NCBI RefSeq assembly: GCF_021789315.1
Contig: NZ_CP084561.1
Span: forward strand, 1,488,001-1,552,000
Reading direction: 5' to 3'
DNA length: 64,000 nt
DNA from: Arthrobacter sp. FW305-BF8
GTDB taxonomy: Bacteria; Actinomycetota; Actinomycetes; Actinomycetales; Micrococcaceae
Each line of letters starts with the position of its first letter. Within the stretch, counting starts at the first letter, position 1. The position numbers were made by a program, and so were the translations under genes. Under the pieces are notes generated by a model that saw nothing but the letters and a program-made list of their open reading frames with translations, made no database searches and was not told where the DNA came from. Of this stretch, positions 17,042 through 24,453 are shown piece after piece.

Positions 17042-18041
17042 GAGAGACAATAGTAGCGCTACTGTTCGTGTTCACCCAGTGGTATCGGGTTCCGGCGTAT
17101 CGGAGCCCGGGATATCCACCCAGCCGCGCGCCGGAATCCGGTGGGGGCTCCTGGGGGTCGTGGCCTTCTCGTTCACGGTTCCCTTGACCCGCCTCGCAGT
17201 GGAGGGGCTGGCGCCGTTGTTTATAGGCTCGGGCCGGGCGGTGGTGGCGGCTGTCCTTGCTGCCGCGGCCCTTGCGCTGACGCGGCAGCGCCTGCCCCGC
17301 GGCGTGCAGTGGCTTCGCCTGGCGGTGGTCGCCGGAGGGGTCGTCGTCGGCTTCCCCATGCTCACGTCCTTCGCACTCACCGCCGCGCCCGCCAGCCACG
17401 GGGCCGTGGTGATCGCCCTGCTTCCTGCCGCGACGGCGACGACGGCGGTGCTCCGCGGCCGTGAGCGGCCTCGGACAGCTTTTTGGGTCGCGACCGGGGC
17501 GGGGGCCATGGCTGCTGTCAGCTTCGCCGTCGCACAGCCCGGTGGCTTCGGCCAGCTGCACTGGACGGACCTGTTGTTCTTCGGCGCCGTGCTGGCAGCT
17601 GCCGTGGGGTACGCCGAGGGAGGGCTGCTGGCGCGCGAGCTTGGCGCGTGGCAGACCATCTCCTGGGCTCTCGTCCTGGCCTCGCCCCTGATGGCGGGTC
17701 TTGTGGCTTTCTCCGTATCCCAGCAGTCGCCCTTGGGTACTCCGGTGCAGTGGGCCGCCTTTGCCTACCTCGGCGTCGTCAGCATGTTCCTGGGCTTCTT
17801 TGCCTGGTACCACGGCCTCGCGATCGGACCCATGGCTCAGGTGAGCCAAGTGCAGCTCATCCAGCCGGTAATGACCATCTGCTGGGCCGCGCTCCTCCTT
17901 GGCGAGCAGCTGACGTGGGCCACCACCGCCGGCGGACTTGCCGTCATAATCTGCGCCGGCGCGGCCGTCCGCGTGCGGCTCAACCGGCCGCCGGCCATGT
18001 CAGCCGGCGGGCCGGAGAGCGGGACTGGACTCAGCCGCTGA
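17040..18041 (+). CDS. EamA/DMT family exporter
   Basis: Up to 333 residues with ten predicted membrane helices as two EamA repeats of five. Family features are FSFTVPLTRLAVEGLAPLFIGSGRAV in the first repeat and AFAYLGVVSMFLGFFAWYHGLAIGPMAQVSQVQLIQPV in the second. DMT exporters of this group move amino acids or related metabolites out of the cell. The divergent MocR regulator suggests control by a PLP-reactive amino compound. The first ATG (17040) overlaps the regulator start and is followed by the predicted operator, so a GTG around 17069 or 17079 could be the real start; the membrane region begins near residue 35. Confidence 0.85.
   Translation: MRDNSSATVRVHPVVSGSGVSEPGISTQPRAGIRWGLLGVVAFSFTVPLTRLAVEGLAPLFIGSGRAVVAAVLAAAALALTRQRLPRGVQWLRLAVVAGGVVVGFPMLTSFALTAAPASHGAVVIALLPAATATTAVLRGRERPRTAFWVATGAGAMAAVSFAVAQPGGFGQLHWTDLLFFGAVLAAAVGYAEGGLLARELGAWQTISWALVLASPLMAGLVAFSVSQQSPLGTPVQWAAFAYLGVVSMFLGFFAWYHGLAIGPMAQVSQVQLIQPVMTICWAALLLGEQLTWATTAGGLAVIICAGAAVRVRLNRPPAMSAGGPESGTGLSR
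17047..17068. promoter_or_regulatory. Predicted MocR operator
   Basis: The core AGTAGCGCTACT (17052-17063) is a perfect 12-bp palindrome, extended by AA/TT outside one mismatch. It lies 6 nt upstream of the regulator ATG (minus strand) and 5 nt inside the earliest possible ATG of the divergent exporter, which argues for a later exporter start. Confidence 0.6.
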
Positions 18042-18053
18042 CTGGCTGCGGGG

Positions 18054-18413
18054 TCAGGGAAGGACGACGGCGATCGGCGCACCCGGTTCTGCCACCCGCT
18101 CCAGTTCCCGCACGACGTCGTCCGCCTGATCTGCGGTTAGGCCCTCCAGGGACTGGACCGCCCAGACTGCCGGGAACGTGTTCGCGGCGAAGGGCAGTCG
18201 CGTCGGCTTCGCCACGGACACGCTCAGCCGGCGGGCCATGGCGTACCGGACGTTGCCGTCGAAGGGGTCAACGCCCGTGTAGTGAATCCCGGCCTGGACG
18301 AATCGCAGGCCGTCGTCGCCCGGCCCGCAGCACACGTCCAGCACCGCGTGCCTGCCCTGTGCCTTGAGCAGGGCAATGAAGGGTTCCAGCGAGGTTTCCG
18401 TCAGCAGGGTCAT
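18054..18413 (-). CDS. Minimal class I SAM-dependent methyltransferase-like protein
   Basis: 119 residues, about half the usual size. SAM motif I is HAVLDVCCGPGDDGL (residues 22-36), with a Cys-Cys in place of the common Gly-Cys. An acidic strand end (GVDPFD) and a motif ending LERVAEPGAPIAVVL follow, so the core from the first to about the fifth strand is present but no separate substrate domain. Both ends look natural: ATG start with an 18-bp dyad 5 nt upstream, and a TGA stop with no methyltransferase-like sequence beyond. The substrate is unknown. It converges with the EamA gene and lies downstream of purU on the same strand. Confidence 0.75.
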   Translation of the reverse strand: MTLLTETSLEPFIALLKAQGRHAVLDVCCGPGDDGLRFVQAGIHYTGVDPFDGNVRYAMARRLSVSVAKPTRLPFAANTFPAVWAVQSLEGLTADQADDVVRELERVAEPGAPIAVVLP

Positions 18414-18417
18414 TGTG

Positions 18418-18435
18418 TTAACCAGTCTTGGTTAA
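18418..18435. promoter_or_regulatory. Perfect dyad upstream of the small methyltransferase gene
   Basis: TTAACCA-GTCT-TGGTTAA, a 7-bp perfect inverted repeat with a 4-nt spacer, 5 nt before the start codon. AT-rich in a GC-rich gap. Likely an operator for an unlinked regulator. Confidence 0.5.
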
Positions 18436-18482
18436 AACCCGCCCTGTGTGAACCGCTGGCCAGCCCCGGTAAAGGCGGAGCG

Positions 18483-19343
18483 TCAGTTAAAGACGACCGT
18501 CCGGTTGCCGTCCAGGAGCACGCGGTGTTCGGCGTGCCATTGCACGGCCTGGGCGAGGGTGCGGCCTTCCACGTCCCGGCCCATCTGCACGAACTGCTCC
18601 GGCGTGCGCGCGTGGTCCACCCGGATGACTTCCTGCTCGATGATCGGGCCCTCGTCCAGCGCGGCGGTGACGTAGTGCGCGGTGGCGCCGATCAGCTTCA
18701 CGCCGCGGGCATGGGCCTGGTGGTATGGCTTGGCGCCTTTGAAGGACGGCAGGAAGGAGTGGTGGATGTTGATGGCCTTGCCGGTCAGCTCGGTGCACAG
18801 GTCATCGGAGATGATCTGCATGTAACGGGCCAGGACGGTCAGTTCGACGCCCTCTTCGGCGATGATCTTGCGCAGCTGGTCCTCGGCCTGCTCCTTCGTG
18901 TCGGCCGTCACCGGGATGTAGTGGAACGGAATGCCGTAAAACTCGGCCAGCCCGGCCAGGTCGCGGTGGTTGGAGACGATCGCCGGAATCTCGATGGGCA
19001 GGGTGCCGGAGCGCTGCAGGAACAGGAGGTCGTTGAGGCAGTGGGCGGACTTGCTTGCCATCAGCAGGGTGCGGACCTTCCGGCCCACGGGGAACAGGCT
19101 CCACTGCATGCCGAAGGCGTCGGCCACCGGCTCCAGGGCAGCAACCACCTCGCCCTGGGAGGCGGTGGTGGTGGCTTCCACGCGCATGAAGAAGGTCCCG
19201 GTGGACTCGCTGCCGTACTGCTGGGAGTCCGTAATATTGCAGCCCGCCACGAGCAGGGCGCCGGCCACGGCGTGGACGATGCCCGGGCGGTCGGGGCAGG
19301 ACAGGGTTACGACGTACGATCTGGCGAGCTGGTCTTCATTCAC
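18483..19343 (-). CDS. purU: Formyltetrahydrofolate deformylase
   Basis: 286 residues from GTG 19343. An N-terminal ACT domain (YVVTLSCPDRPGIVHAVAGAL, residues 11-31) is followed by a formyltransferase fold with SNHRDLAGLAEFYGIPFHYIPV and the active-site segment INIHHSFLPSFKGAKPYHQA, then ALDEGPIIEQ. The enzyme hydrolyses 10-formyl-THF to formate and THF, balancing one-carbon pools and supplying formate for purine synthesis. It is divergent from glyA-folD across a 303-nt region that contains a ZTP riboswitch reading toward glyA. A longer frame upstream is open but unrelated; the chosen start gives the normal family length. Confidence 0.93.
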   Translation of the reverse strand: MNEDQLARSYVVTLSCPDRPGIVHAVAGALLVAGCNITDSQQYGSESTGTFFMRVEATTTASQGEVVAALEPVADAFGMQWSLFPVGRKVRTLLMASKSAHCLNDLLFLQRSGTLPIEIPAIVSNHRDLAGLAEFYGIPFHYIPVTADTKEQAEDQLRKIIAEEGVELTVLARYMQIISDDLCTELTGKAINIHHSFLPSFKGAKPYHQAHARGVKLIGATAHYVTAALDEGPIIEQEVIRVDHARTPEQFVQMGRDVEGRTLAQAVQWHAEHRVLLDGNRTVVFN

Positions 19344-19386
19344 GAAGAACAGCCTACCCGCGCGTCGGTCCCGCTTTTGATAGTGT

Positions 19387-19472
19387 GGTGGCGTCGCAAC
19401 TGGCGTTTGGGTGGCTAACCACCAGGGAGCGGCATTCACGAAGACCACGGATCGTACGCCTGGGCCGAGGGT
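19387..19472 (+). promoter_or_regulatory. ZTP (ZMP/ZTP, pfl-motif) riboswitch
   Basis: The conserved pfl elements appear in order: GTCGCAACTGGCG, then a GTGG-CTAA-CCAC hairpin, then CCAGGGAGC, a variable linker, and finally CGCCTGGGC closing with the 5' ACTGGCG arm. The class senses the purine intermediate ZMP/ZTP, which accumulates when 10-formyl-THF is scarce, and turns on folate one-carbon genes. It reads toward glyA-folD, a textbook regulon. TAGTGT at 19381-19386 preceded by TG resembles an extended -10. The remaining 19473-19646 leader is GC-rich with several possible stems; I could not assign a defined expression platform. Confidence 0.88.
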
Positions 19473-19646
19473 CATGTTTTGCCGGTAGCGCTGCGCTTCT
19501 CGAAGAGCGGCCACCCGATTGCGCTGCGGCGCCCTGAATTGACCTGCGCCCGGAACGTTTCCGGATGGTGGTCACTGACGGGCGGAGCACCGTTCCAGCC
19601 GGTAGCCTGACCTTTAGCAGTGCCCGTCCCTAGCCAGGAGTTCTTC

Positions 19647-20951
19647 GTGACCACTTCACCGACTTCCGTTAGCACCTCCGCCGTCAGCAACCAGCCGCTG
19701 GCTGAGCTCGATCCCGAGATCGCCGCAGTACTGGACCAGGAACTCGGCCGCCAGCGCGGCACCCTGGAAATGATCGCCTCTGAAAACTTCGCCCCCCGCG
19801 CCGTCATGGAAGCCCAGGGCTCCGTTCTGACCAACAAGTACGCCGAGGGCTACCCGGGCCGCCGCTACTACGGTGGCTGCGAGTACGTCGACGTTGCCGA
19901 GCAGTTGGCGATTGACCGGGTCAAGGACCTGTTCGGTGCCGAATACGCCAACGTCCAGCCGCACTCCGGCGCGCAGGCCAACGCCGCTGCGCTCTCCGCC
20001 ATGATCACCCCCGGTGACAAGATCCTGGGCCTGTCCCTGGCCCACGGCGGACACCTCACGCACGGCATGAAGCTGAACTTCTCCGGCAAGCTCTACAACG
20101 TGGCCGCCTACCAGGTGGAGCAGGACACCTTCCGCGTTGACATGGACAAGCTCCGCGAGCAGGCCATCGCCGAGAAGCCGCAGGTGATCATTGCCGGCTG
20201 GTCCGCCTACCCGCGCCACCTCGACTTCGCCGCGTTCCGCTCCATCGCCGATGAAGTGGGCGCCCTGCTCTGGACGGACATGGCACACTTCGCCGGCCTC
20301 GTGGCAGCAGGCCTGCACCCGAGCCCGGTGCCGCACTCCGACGTCGTCACTTCCACCGTGCACAAGACCCTCGCCGGCCCCCGCTCGGGTGTGATCCTGG
20401 CCAAGCAGGAGTGGGCCAAGAAGCTCAACTCCAACGTCTTCCCGGGCCAGCAGGGCGGACCGCTCATGCACGTCATCGCCGCCAAGGCGGTGGCCTTCAA
20501 GATCGCCGGCACCGCCGAATTCAAGGAGCGCCAGGAGCGCGTCCTGGAAGGCGCCAAGATCATCGCCGACCGCCTCAACCAGTCCGACGTTGCCGAGGCG
20601 GGCGTGTCCGTCCTCACCGGCGGCACCGACGTTCACCTGGTCCTGGTGGACCTGCGCAACTCGCAGCTGGACGGCCAGCAGGCCGAGGACCTCCTGCACT
20701 CCGTGGGCATCACCGTCAACCGCAACGCCGTGCCGTTCGACCCGCGCCCGCCGATGGTCACCTCCGGCCTGCGCATCGGCACCCCGGCCTTGGCCACCCG
20801 CGGCTTCGGCGCCACGGAATTCACCGAGGTTGCCGAGATCATCGCCACCGCCCTGAAGGCCGGCTCCGCCACGGACGTCGAGGCCCTGCAGGCCCGCGTG
20901 GACAAGCTCGCCGCCGACTTCCCGCTGTACCCGCAGCACGAGCAGTGGTGA
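19647..20951 (+). CDS. glyA: Serine hydroxymethyltransferase
   Basis: 434 residues. It interconverts serine and glycine while transferring a one-carbon unit to THF. The PLP lysine is Lys240 in STVHKTLAGPRSG. Family blocks include EMIASENFAPRAVMEAQGSVLTNKYAEGYPGRRYYGG, SGAQANAAAL, and WTDMAHFAGLVAAGL. The GTG at 19647 is chosen because AGGAG lies 6 nt before it; an upstream in-frame start at 19620 lacks one. First gene of a two-gene unit with folD, downstream of a ZTP riboswitch. Confidence 0.96.
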   Translation: MTTSPTSVSTSAVSNQPLAELDPEIAAVLDQELGRQRGTLEMIASENFAPRAVMEAQGSVLTNKYAEGYPGRRYYGGCEYVDVAEQLAIDRVKDLFGAEYANVQPHSGAQANAAALSAMITPGDKILGLSLAHGGHLTHGMKLNFSGKLYNVAAYQVEQDTFRVDMDKLREQAIAEKPQVIIAGWSAYPRHLDFAAFRSIADEVGALLWTDMAHFAGLVAAGLHPSPVPHSDVVTSTVHKTLAGPRSGVILAKQEWAKKLNSNVFPGQQGGPLMHVIAAKAVAFKIAGTAEFKERQERVLEGAKIIADRLNQSDVAEAGVSVLTGGTDVHLVLVDLRNSQLDGQQAEDLLHSVGITVNRNAVPFDPRPPMVTSGLRIGTPALATRGFGATEFTEVAEIIATALKAGSATDVEALQARVDKLAADFPLYPQHEQW

Positions 20952-20954
20952 TCC

Positions 20955-21854
20955 GTGACTGAAACCGCAAAAACCGCGCAGATCCTTGACGGCAAGGCTA
21001 CCGCCGCCGCCATCAAGGCAGAGCTGACCGAACGCGTGGCCGCACTCAAGGCCAAGGGCGTCACTCCGGGACTGGGCACCATCCTGGTGGGGTCCGACCC
21101 CGGCAGCACCTGGTACGTGGGCGGCAAGCACAAGGACTGCGCCGAGGTGGGAATCAACTCCATCCGCCGTGACCTGCCCGAGGAAACCACCCAGGACGAG
21201 CTCCTGGCCGTGGTCCGCGAGCTGAACGATAACCCGGAGTGCACGGGCTACATCGTCCAGCTGCCGCTGCCCAAGCACATCGACCAGGACGTCATCCTGG
21301 AGGCCATGGATCCGGACAAGGACGCCGACGGCCTGCACCCGATGAACCTGGGCCGGCTCGTGGCCAACATCAGCGGCCCCATGAAGTCCCCGCTGCCCTG
21401 CACCCCCAAGGGCTGCGTGGAACTGCTCACCCGGCACGGTATTGACCTGAAGGGCAAGCGGGTCCTCGTGGTGGGGCGCGGTGTGACCATCGGCCGCCCG
21501 GTGGGCCTGCTGCTGACCCGCAAGGACGTCAACGCCACTGTGGTGCTGGCACACACCGGCACCACCGACCTGGCCGCCGAACTCCGGCAGGCCGATGTCG
21601 TGATCGCCGCGGCCGGCGTGCCGCACCTGGTCAGGGCGGAGGACCTGAAGCCGGGTGCCATCGTGCTCGACGTCGGCGTGAGCCGCGTGGACGACGGCAC
21701 CGGCAAGGCGGTGGTCACCGGAGACGTGCACCCCGACGCTGCCGACGTCGCCGCCTGGCTGTCCCCGAACCCGGGCGGCGTGGGTCCGATGACCCGCGCC
21801 ATGCTCCTGGCAAACGTGGTGGAAACCGCGGAACGCCAGGCGGGCATCGCTTAG
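20955..21854 (+). CDS. folD: Bifunctional methylenetetrahydrofolate dehydrogenase / methenyltetrahydrofolate cyclohydrolase
   Basis: 299 residues. It converts 5,10-methylene-THF to 10-formyl-THF via the methenyl form, using NADP. The catalytic lysine is in STWYVGGKHKDCAEVGI, followed by GYIVQLPLPKHI, CTPKGCVELLTRHGIDLKGKRVLVVGRGVTIGRPVGLLL (nucleotide binding) and a C-terminal NPGGVGPMTRAMLLANVVE. The YVGGKHKD stretch differs slightly from the common YVxxKxKxC but keeps the key residues. The GTG start is 3 nt after the glyA stop, so the genes are co-translated. It closes the cycle with glyA and purU nearby. Confidence 0.96.
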   Translation: MTETAKTAQILDGKATAAAIKAELTERVAALKAKGVTPGLGTILVGSDPGSTWYVGGKHKDCAEVGINSIRRDLPEETTQDELLAVVRELNDNPECTGYIVQLPLPKHIDQDVILEAMDPDKDADGLHPMNLGRLVANISGPMKSPLPCTPKGCVELLTRHGIDLKGKRVLVVGRGVTIGRPVGLLLTRKDVNATVVLAHTGTTDLAAELRQADVVIAAAGVPHLVRAEDLKPGAIVLDVGVSRVDDGTGKAVVTGDVHPDAADVAAWLSPNPGGVGPMTRAMLLANVVETAERQAGIA

Positions 21855-21934
21855 CCAGCAGGCGTCGGTATGACTAGCTGGGCCCACGCCCGCAGGGTTC
21901 CCTGGCCGAGCTTGCGAAGTTAGGGGGCGGGTGG

Positions 21935-21962
21935 GGCGTCTACTCCTTCGGGAGTAGGCGCC
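21935..21962 (+). terminator. Stem-loop terminator after folD
   Basis: A 12-bp stem (GGCGTCTACTCC / GGAGTAGGCGCC) is closed by a TTCG tetraloop. It lies 80 nt past folD and 50 nt before the histidine kinase gene. Confidence 0.75.
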
Positions 21963-22014
21963 CTACGCCCTTAAGCCGACGACGGGCGGGGCCTTCCCGG
22001 CTAGGCTCGGACCT

Positions 22015-23211
22015 ATGCAGCACCGTTTCCGGGGACCGCCCACAGCAGCCATCGTGGTGGCCGTGGCCGTCTTCGAGGTGGTGGGCACTGTCTTCGCCTC
22101 CGCCCGGCAACCGGACCACCGGCCGCTGGATGCCCTCGCGTTCGTCCTGCTGCTCGCGGGGCCGGCCTCACTGTCGCTCCGGCGCCGCGCTCCGTTGGTC
22201 ATGCTTCCTGCCGCGGCGGCTTCCGTCGCCGCGTACCTGGCGCGCGGCTACGCGTGGGGTCCGGTGTTCCTGTCGCTGGCGCTGGCGATCGTGCTTTCCG
22301 CGGCGGCCGGGAAGCGCTGGCAGACCTGGACCGTGGCCGGGGCCTGCGCAGCGGTGCTGGTGGCCGGCGCGGCAGCCGGTGGTGACGAGTTCGGACTGGT
22401 CCGGGCCTTCGCCGCCACGTCATGGCTGGCCATTCTGGTGCTGATGGGGGAGGGCATCAGGCTCCGCACGGAACGGGTGGCGGAACGCCGCCGCCAGCGC
22501 GAGGCGCGCGAGCAGGCTGCCCGCGACGAGTACCGGCTGACGCTCGCCCGGGACATCCACGACGTCGTTGCCCATTCCCTGTCGCTGATCAACGTCCGTG
22601 CCTCGGTGGCGCTGCACCTGGGGGAGAAGGACCCCGCCCAGTTCCGCCCCGCGCTGGAAGCCATCAAAGCCGCGAGCAAGGATTCGCTCGCCGAGGTGCG
22701 CCAGCTCCTGGGCGTGCTCCGCGAGGACGCCCCGCTGAGTCCCGCGCCGCCGCCCCGGCTGGACCGACTTCCCGCGCTTGCCGAGGACGCCCGCCGTGCC
22801 GGGCTGGACGTCAGCCTGACCCAGCCGGAGGCCGCCGCTGCGCGGCAGCTCCCTGACGCGGTCCAGGAGGCCGCGTACCGGATCGTCCAGGAGGCGTTGA
22901 CCAACGTGGTGCGGCATTCCGGCGCCCGGAAGGCCGCCGTCGTCCTTGCCCTGGAGGGCCCGACGTCGGCAGGTAGCCCAGGCACGCAGCTCACCGTGAC
23001 CGTTGACGACGACGGCGCGGGGGCCGTCGGTGTGCCGGAAGGCAACGGGGTGACGGGGATGCGGGAGAGGGCGGCCGCAGCCGGAGGTTCGCTGCAGGTG
23101 GCGCCGCTAAACCTTGCGCCGCTGCATCCGGGCTGGCGGGTCCGCGCGGTGATCCCGGTCGCCGGGCCGCTGGCCGGCCCCTTGCGGGGACCCGGACAGG
23201 AGGCGCGGTGA
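22015..23211 (+). CDS. Two-component sensor histidine kinase, NarL/DesK type
   Basis: 398 residues. Several N-terminal membrane helices (residues 8-145) make a compact sensor with little extracellular loop. The HisKA_3 dimerisation box has His182 in LARDIHDVVAHSLSLI, and a C-terminal HATPase region has EALTNVVRHSGARKA, VDDDGAGAV and GNGVTGMRERAAAAGG. Architecture and neighbour match Streptomyces/Arthrobacter kinases that respond to membrane or envelope stress. The stimulus is unknown. The stop codon overlaps the response regulator start by 4 nt. Confidence 0.92.
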   Translation: MQHRFRGPPTAAIVVAVAVFEVVGTVFASARQPDHRPLDALAFVLLLAGPASLSLRRRAPLVMLPAAAASVAAYLARGYAWGPVFLSLALAIVLSAAAGKRWQTWTVAGACAAVLVAGAAAGGDEFGLVRAFAATSWLAILVLMGEGIRLRTERVAERRRQREAREQAARDEYRLTLARDIHDVVAHSLSLINVRASVALHLGEKDPAQFRPALEAIKAASKDSLAEVRQLLGVLREDAPLSPAPPPRLDRLPALAEDARRAGLDVSLTQPEAAAARQLPDAVQEAAYRIVQEALTNVVRHSGARKAAVVLALEGPTSAGSPGTQLTVTVDDDGAGAVGVPEGNGVTGMRERAAAAGGSLQVAPLNLAPLHPGWRVRAVIPVAGPLAGPLRGPGQEAR

Positions 23212-23873
23212 TCCGCATCCTGCTGGCCGATGACCAGACCCTCATCCGCGCCGGTTTCCGCGCCCTCCTGAACGCCGAACCGGACATGGAGGTGGTGGCC
23301 GAGTGCGGCACCGGCGGCGACGCAGTCCGCCTGGCCGCCCGGGAGCGCCCCGACGTGGTGCTCATGGACATCCGCATGCCCGAGATGGACGGACTGGAGG
23401 CCACCCGGAAGATCATGGCGGACCAGGGCCTCGCCGGCACGCGCATCATCATCCTCACCACCTTCGAACTGGACGAATACATTGCCGAGGCGGTGCGGGC
23501 CGGGGCGGCAGGGTTCCTGGTGAAGGACACCGAACCCGAGGAGCTGCTCCGGGCCGTCCGTGTGGTCCATGACGGAGACGCCCTGCTCTCGCCGTCGGTG
23601 ACCCGGCGCATCATGGCCCAGCTGGCGCTGCAGTCCCGGGCGACGGCGGCCCCGGCTCAGCTGGCGAACATCACCGAGCGTGAGCGCGAAGTCCTGCGGC
23701 TCGTGGGCGAGGGCCTGAACAACGCCGAGATCGCGGAGCGGCTGGTGATCACGCCGCTTACGGCCAAAACGCACGTCTCACGCATCATGACCAAGCTGCT
23801 GGTCCGCGACCGGGCGCAGCTGGTGGTGCTGGCCTACGAATCGGGGCTCGTCCGGCCCGGCTGGGCCGGCTGA
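23208..23873 (+). CDS. LuxR/NarL family response regulator
   Basis: 221 residues. The receiver domain carries the acidic pair Asp8-Asp9, the phosphoacceptor Asp54 in VVLMDIRMPEMDG, a threonine in ILTTFE and Lys in LVKDTEPEE. The C-terminal LuxR helix-turn-helix is ITEREREVLRLVGEGLNNAEIAERLVITPLTAKTHVSRIM. It is the cognate partner of the overlapping kinase. Two identical 13-mers just downstream, ahead of the SHOCT gene, are candidate target sites. Confidence 0.94.
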   Translation: MIRILLADDQTLIRAGFRALLNAEPDMEVVAECGTGGDAVRLAARERPDVVLMDIRMPEMDGLEATRKIMADQGLAGTRIIILTTFELDEYIAEAVRAGAAGFLVKDTEPEELLRAVRVVHDGDALLSPSVTRRIMAQLALQSRATAAPAQLANITEREREVLRLVGEGLNNAEIAERLVITPLTAKTHVSRIMTKLLVRDRAQLVVLAYESGLVRPGWAG

Positions 23874-23885
23874 GGCAGCAGGCGC

Positions 23886-23931
23886 GTGACTCCCGGCGGA
23901 GTACGCGGGGCACCCAAGGTGACTCCCGGCG
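23886..23931 (+). repeat. Pair of identical 13-bp direct repeats
   Basis: GTGACTCCCGGCG occurs at 23886-23898 and 23919-23931. The 33-bp centre spacing is about three helical turns, so both face the same side of DNA. They lie between the response regulator and the SHOCT protein gene. Confidence 0.55.
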
Positions 23932-24012
23932 TCGGACGACCCGCCGCCGTCGGACGGCCAGACTCGAACCAGAGCCGAAAGCCGGCCCGTACCGAGATTC
24001 TGGGAGCACAAC

Positions 24013-24321
24013 ATGACTTCATCCCTAGCCACCACTATGGCGGTCCAGTCCGCGCAACTGCTGGCCGATCCCGTCGCCCACGGCCCGTGGGGCACAGGAT
24101 TCTCGCCATGGTTCCTGCTGTTCCCGCTGTTCTGGATTTTGGTGATCGGCCTGTTGATCTTCTTCGCCCGGCGCACCTGGCGCAGGAACCACGAGTGGGC
24201 CACCGCCCGCGGCGGCGAAAGCGTCCTGCGTGAGCGCTACGCACGCGGCGAAATTGATGAGACCGAATACCGCCAGCGGCTGGAGGTTCTGCGGGGGGAT
24301 TCACGGGGGAACCGCAGGTAG
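24013..24321 (+). CDS. Small membrane protein with C-terminal SHOCT domain
   Basis: 102 residues. One strong membrane helix (FSPWFLLFPLFWILVIGLLIFFA, about residues 30-52) is followed by a basic RRTWRRN stop-transfer segment and a SHOCT domain (ESVLRERYARGEIDETEYRQRLEVL, about residues 69-93). SHOCT modules are short oligomerisation motifs often at protein ends. It follows a two-component system and precedes a drug-type ABC exporter, a frequent grouping in actinobacteria for envelope stress outputs. Direct function unknown. Confidence 0.85.
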   Translation: MTSSLATTMAVQSAQLLADPVAHGPWGTGFSPWFLLFPLFWILVIGLLIFFARRTWRRNHEWATARGGESVLRERYARGEIDETEYRQRLEVLRGDSRGNRR

Positions 24322-24329
24322 CGCCTGCC

Positions 24330-24393
24330 GCAACGCGGGGTCAGGTATCGCCAATAAGGGGTCCGCATTGGGCGACATCTGACCCCGCGTTGC
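24330..24393. repeat. 64-bp imperfect palindromic repeat element
   Basis: Ends are a perfect 15-bp inverted repeat (GCAACGCGGGGTCAG); the inner arms continue as G-TATCGCC-AAT against ATGTCGCC-CAAT. Followed shortly by a T-run, so it may also end the SHOCT transcript. It has the same size and design as the 65-bp elements at 38591 and 40666 but a different sequence. Confidence 0.7.
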
Positions 24394-24453
24394 TGTTCGG
24401 GTTTTTGAGATTTAGCTATTCCTTTGGCCCGCGCCGCGTACTAGCGTGATGGG

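Noticed and set aside
19387..19472. Glycine or THF riboswitch ahead of glyA
   Set aside because: The sequence lacks the paired glycine aptamers and the THF class conserved loops, while all pfl-motif elements are present.
19656..21887. A 743-codon minus-strand frame opposite glyA and folD
   Set aside because: Shadow frame; both plus-strand genes are complete and well conserved.
23886..23931. CRISPR-type repeats
   Set aside because: Only two 13-bp units, far short of CRISPR repeats, and no cas genes occur anywhere in the window.
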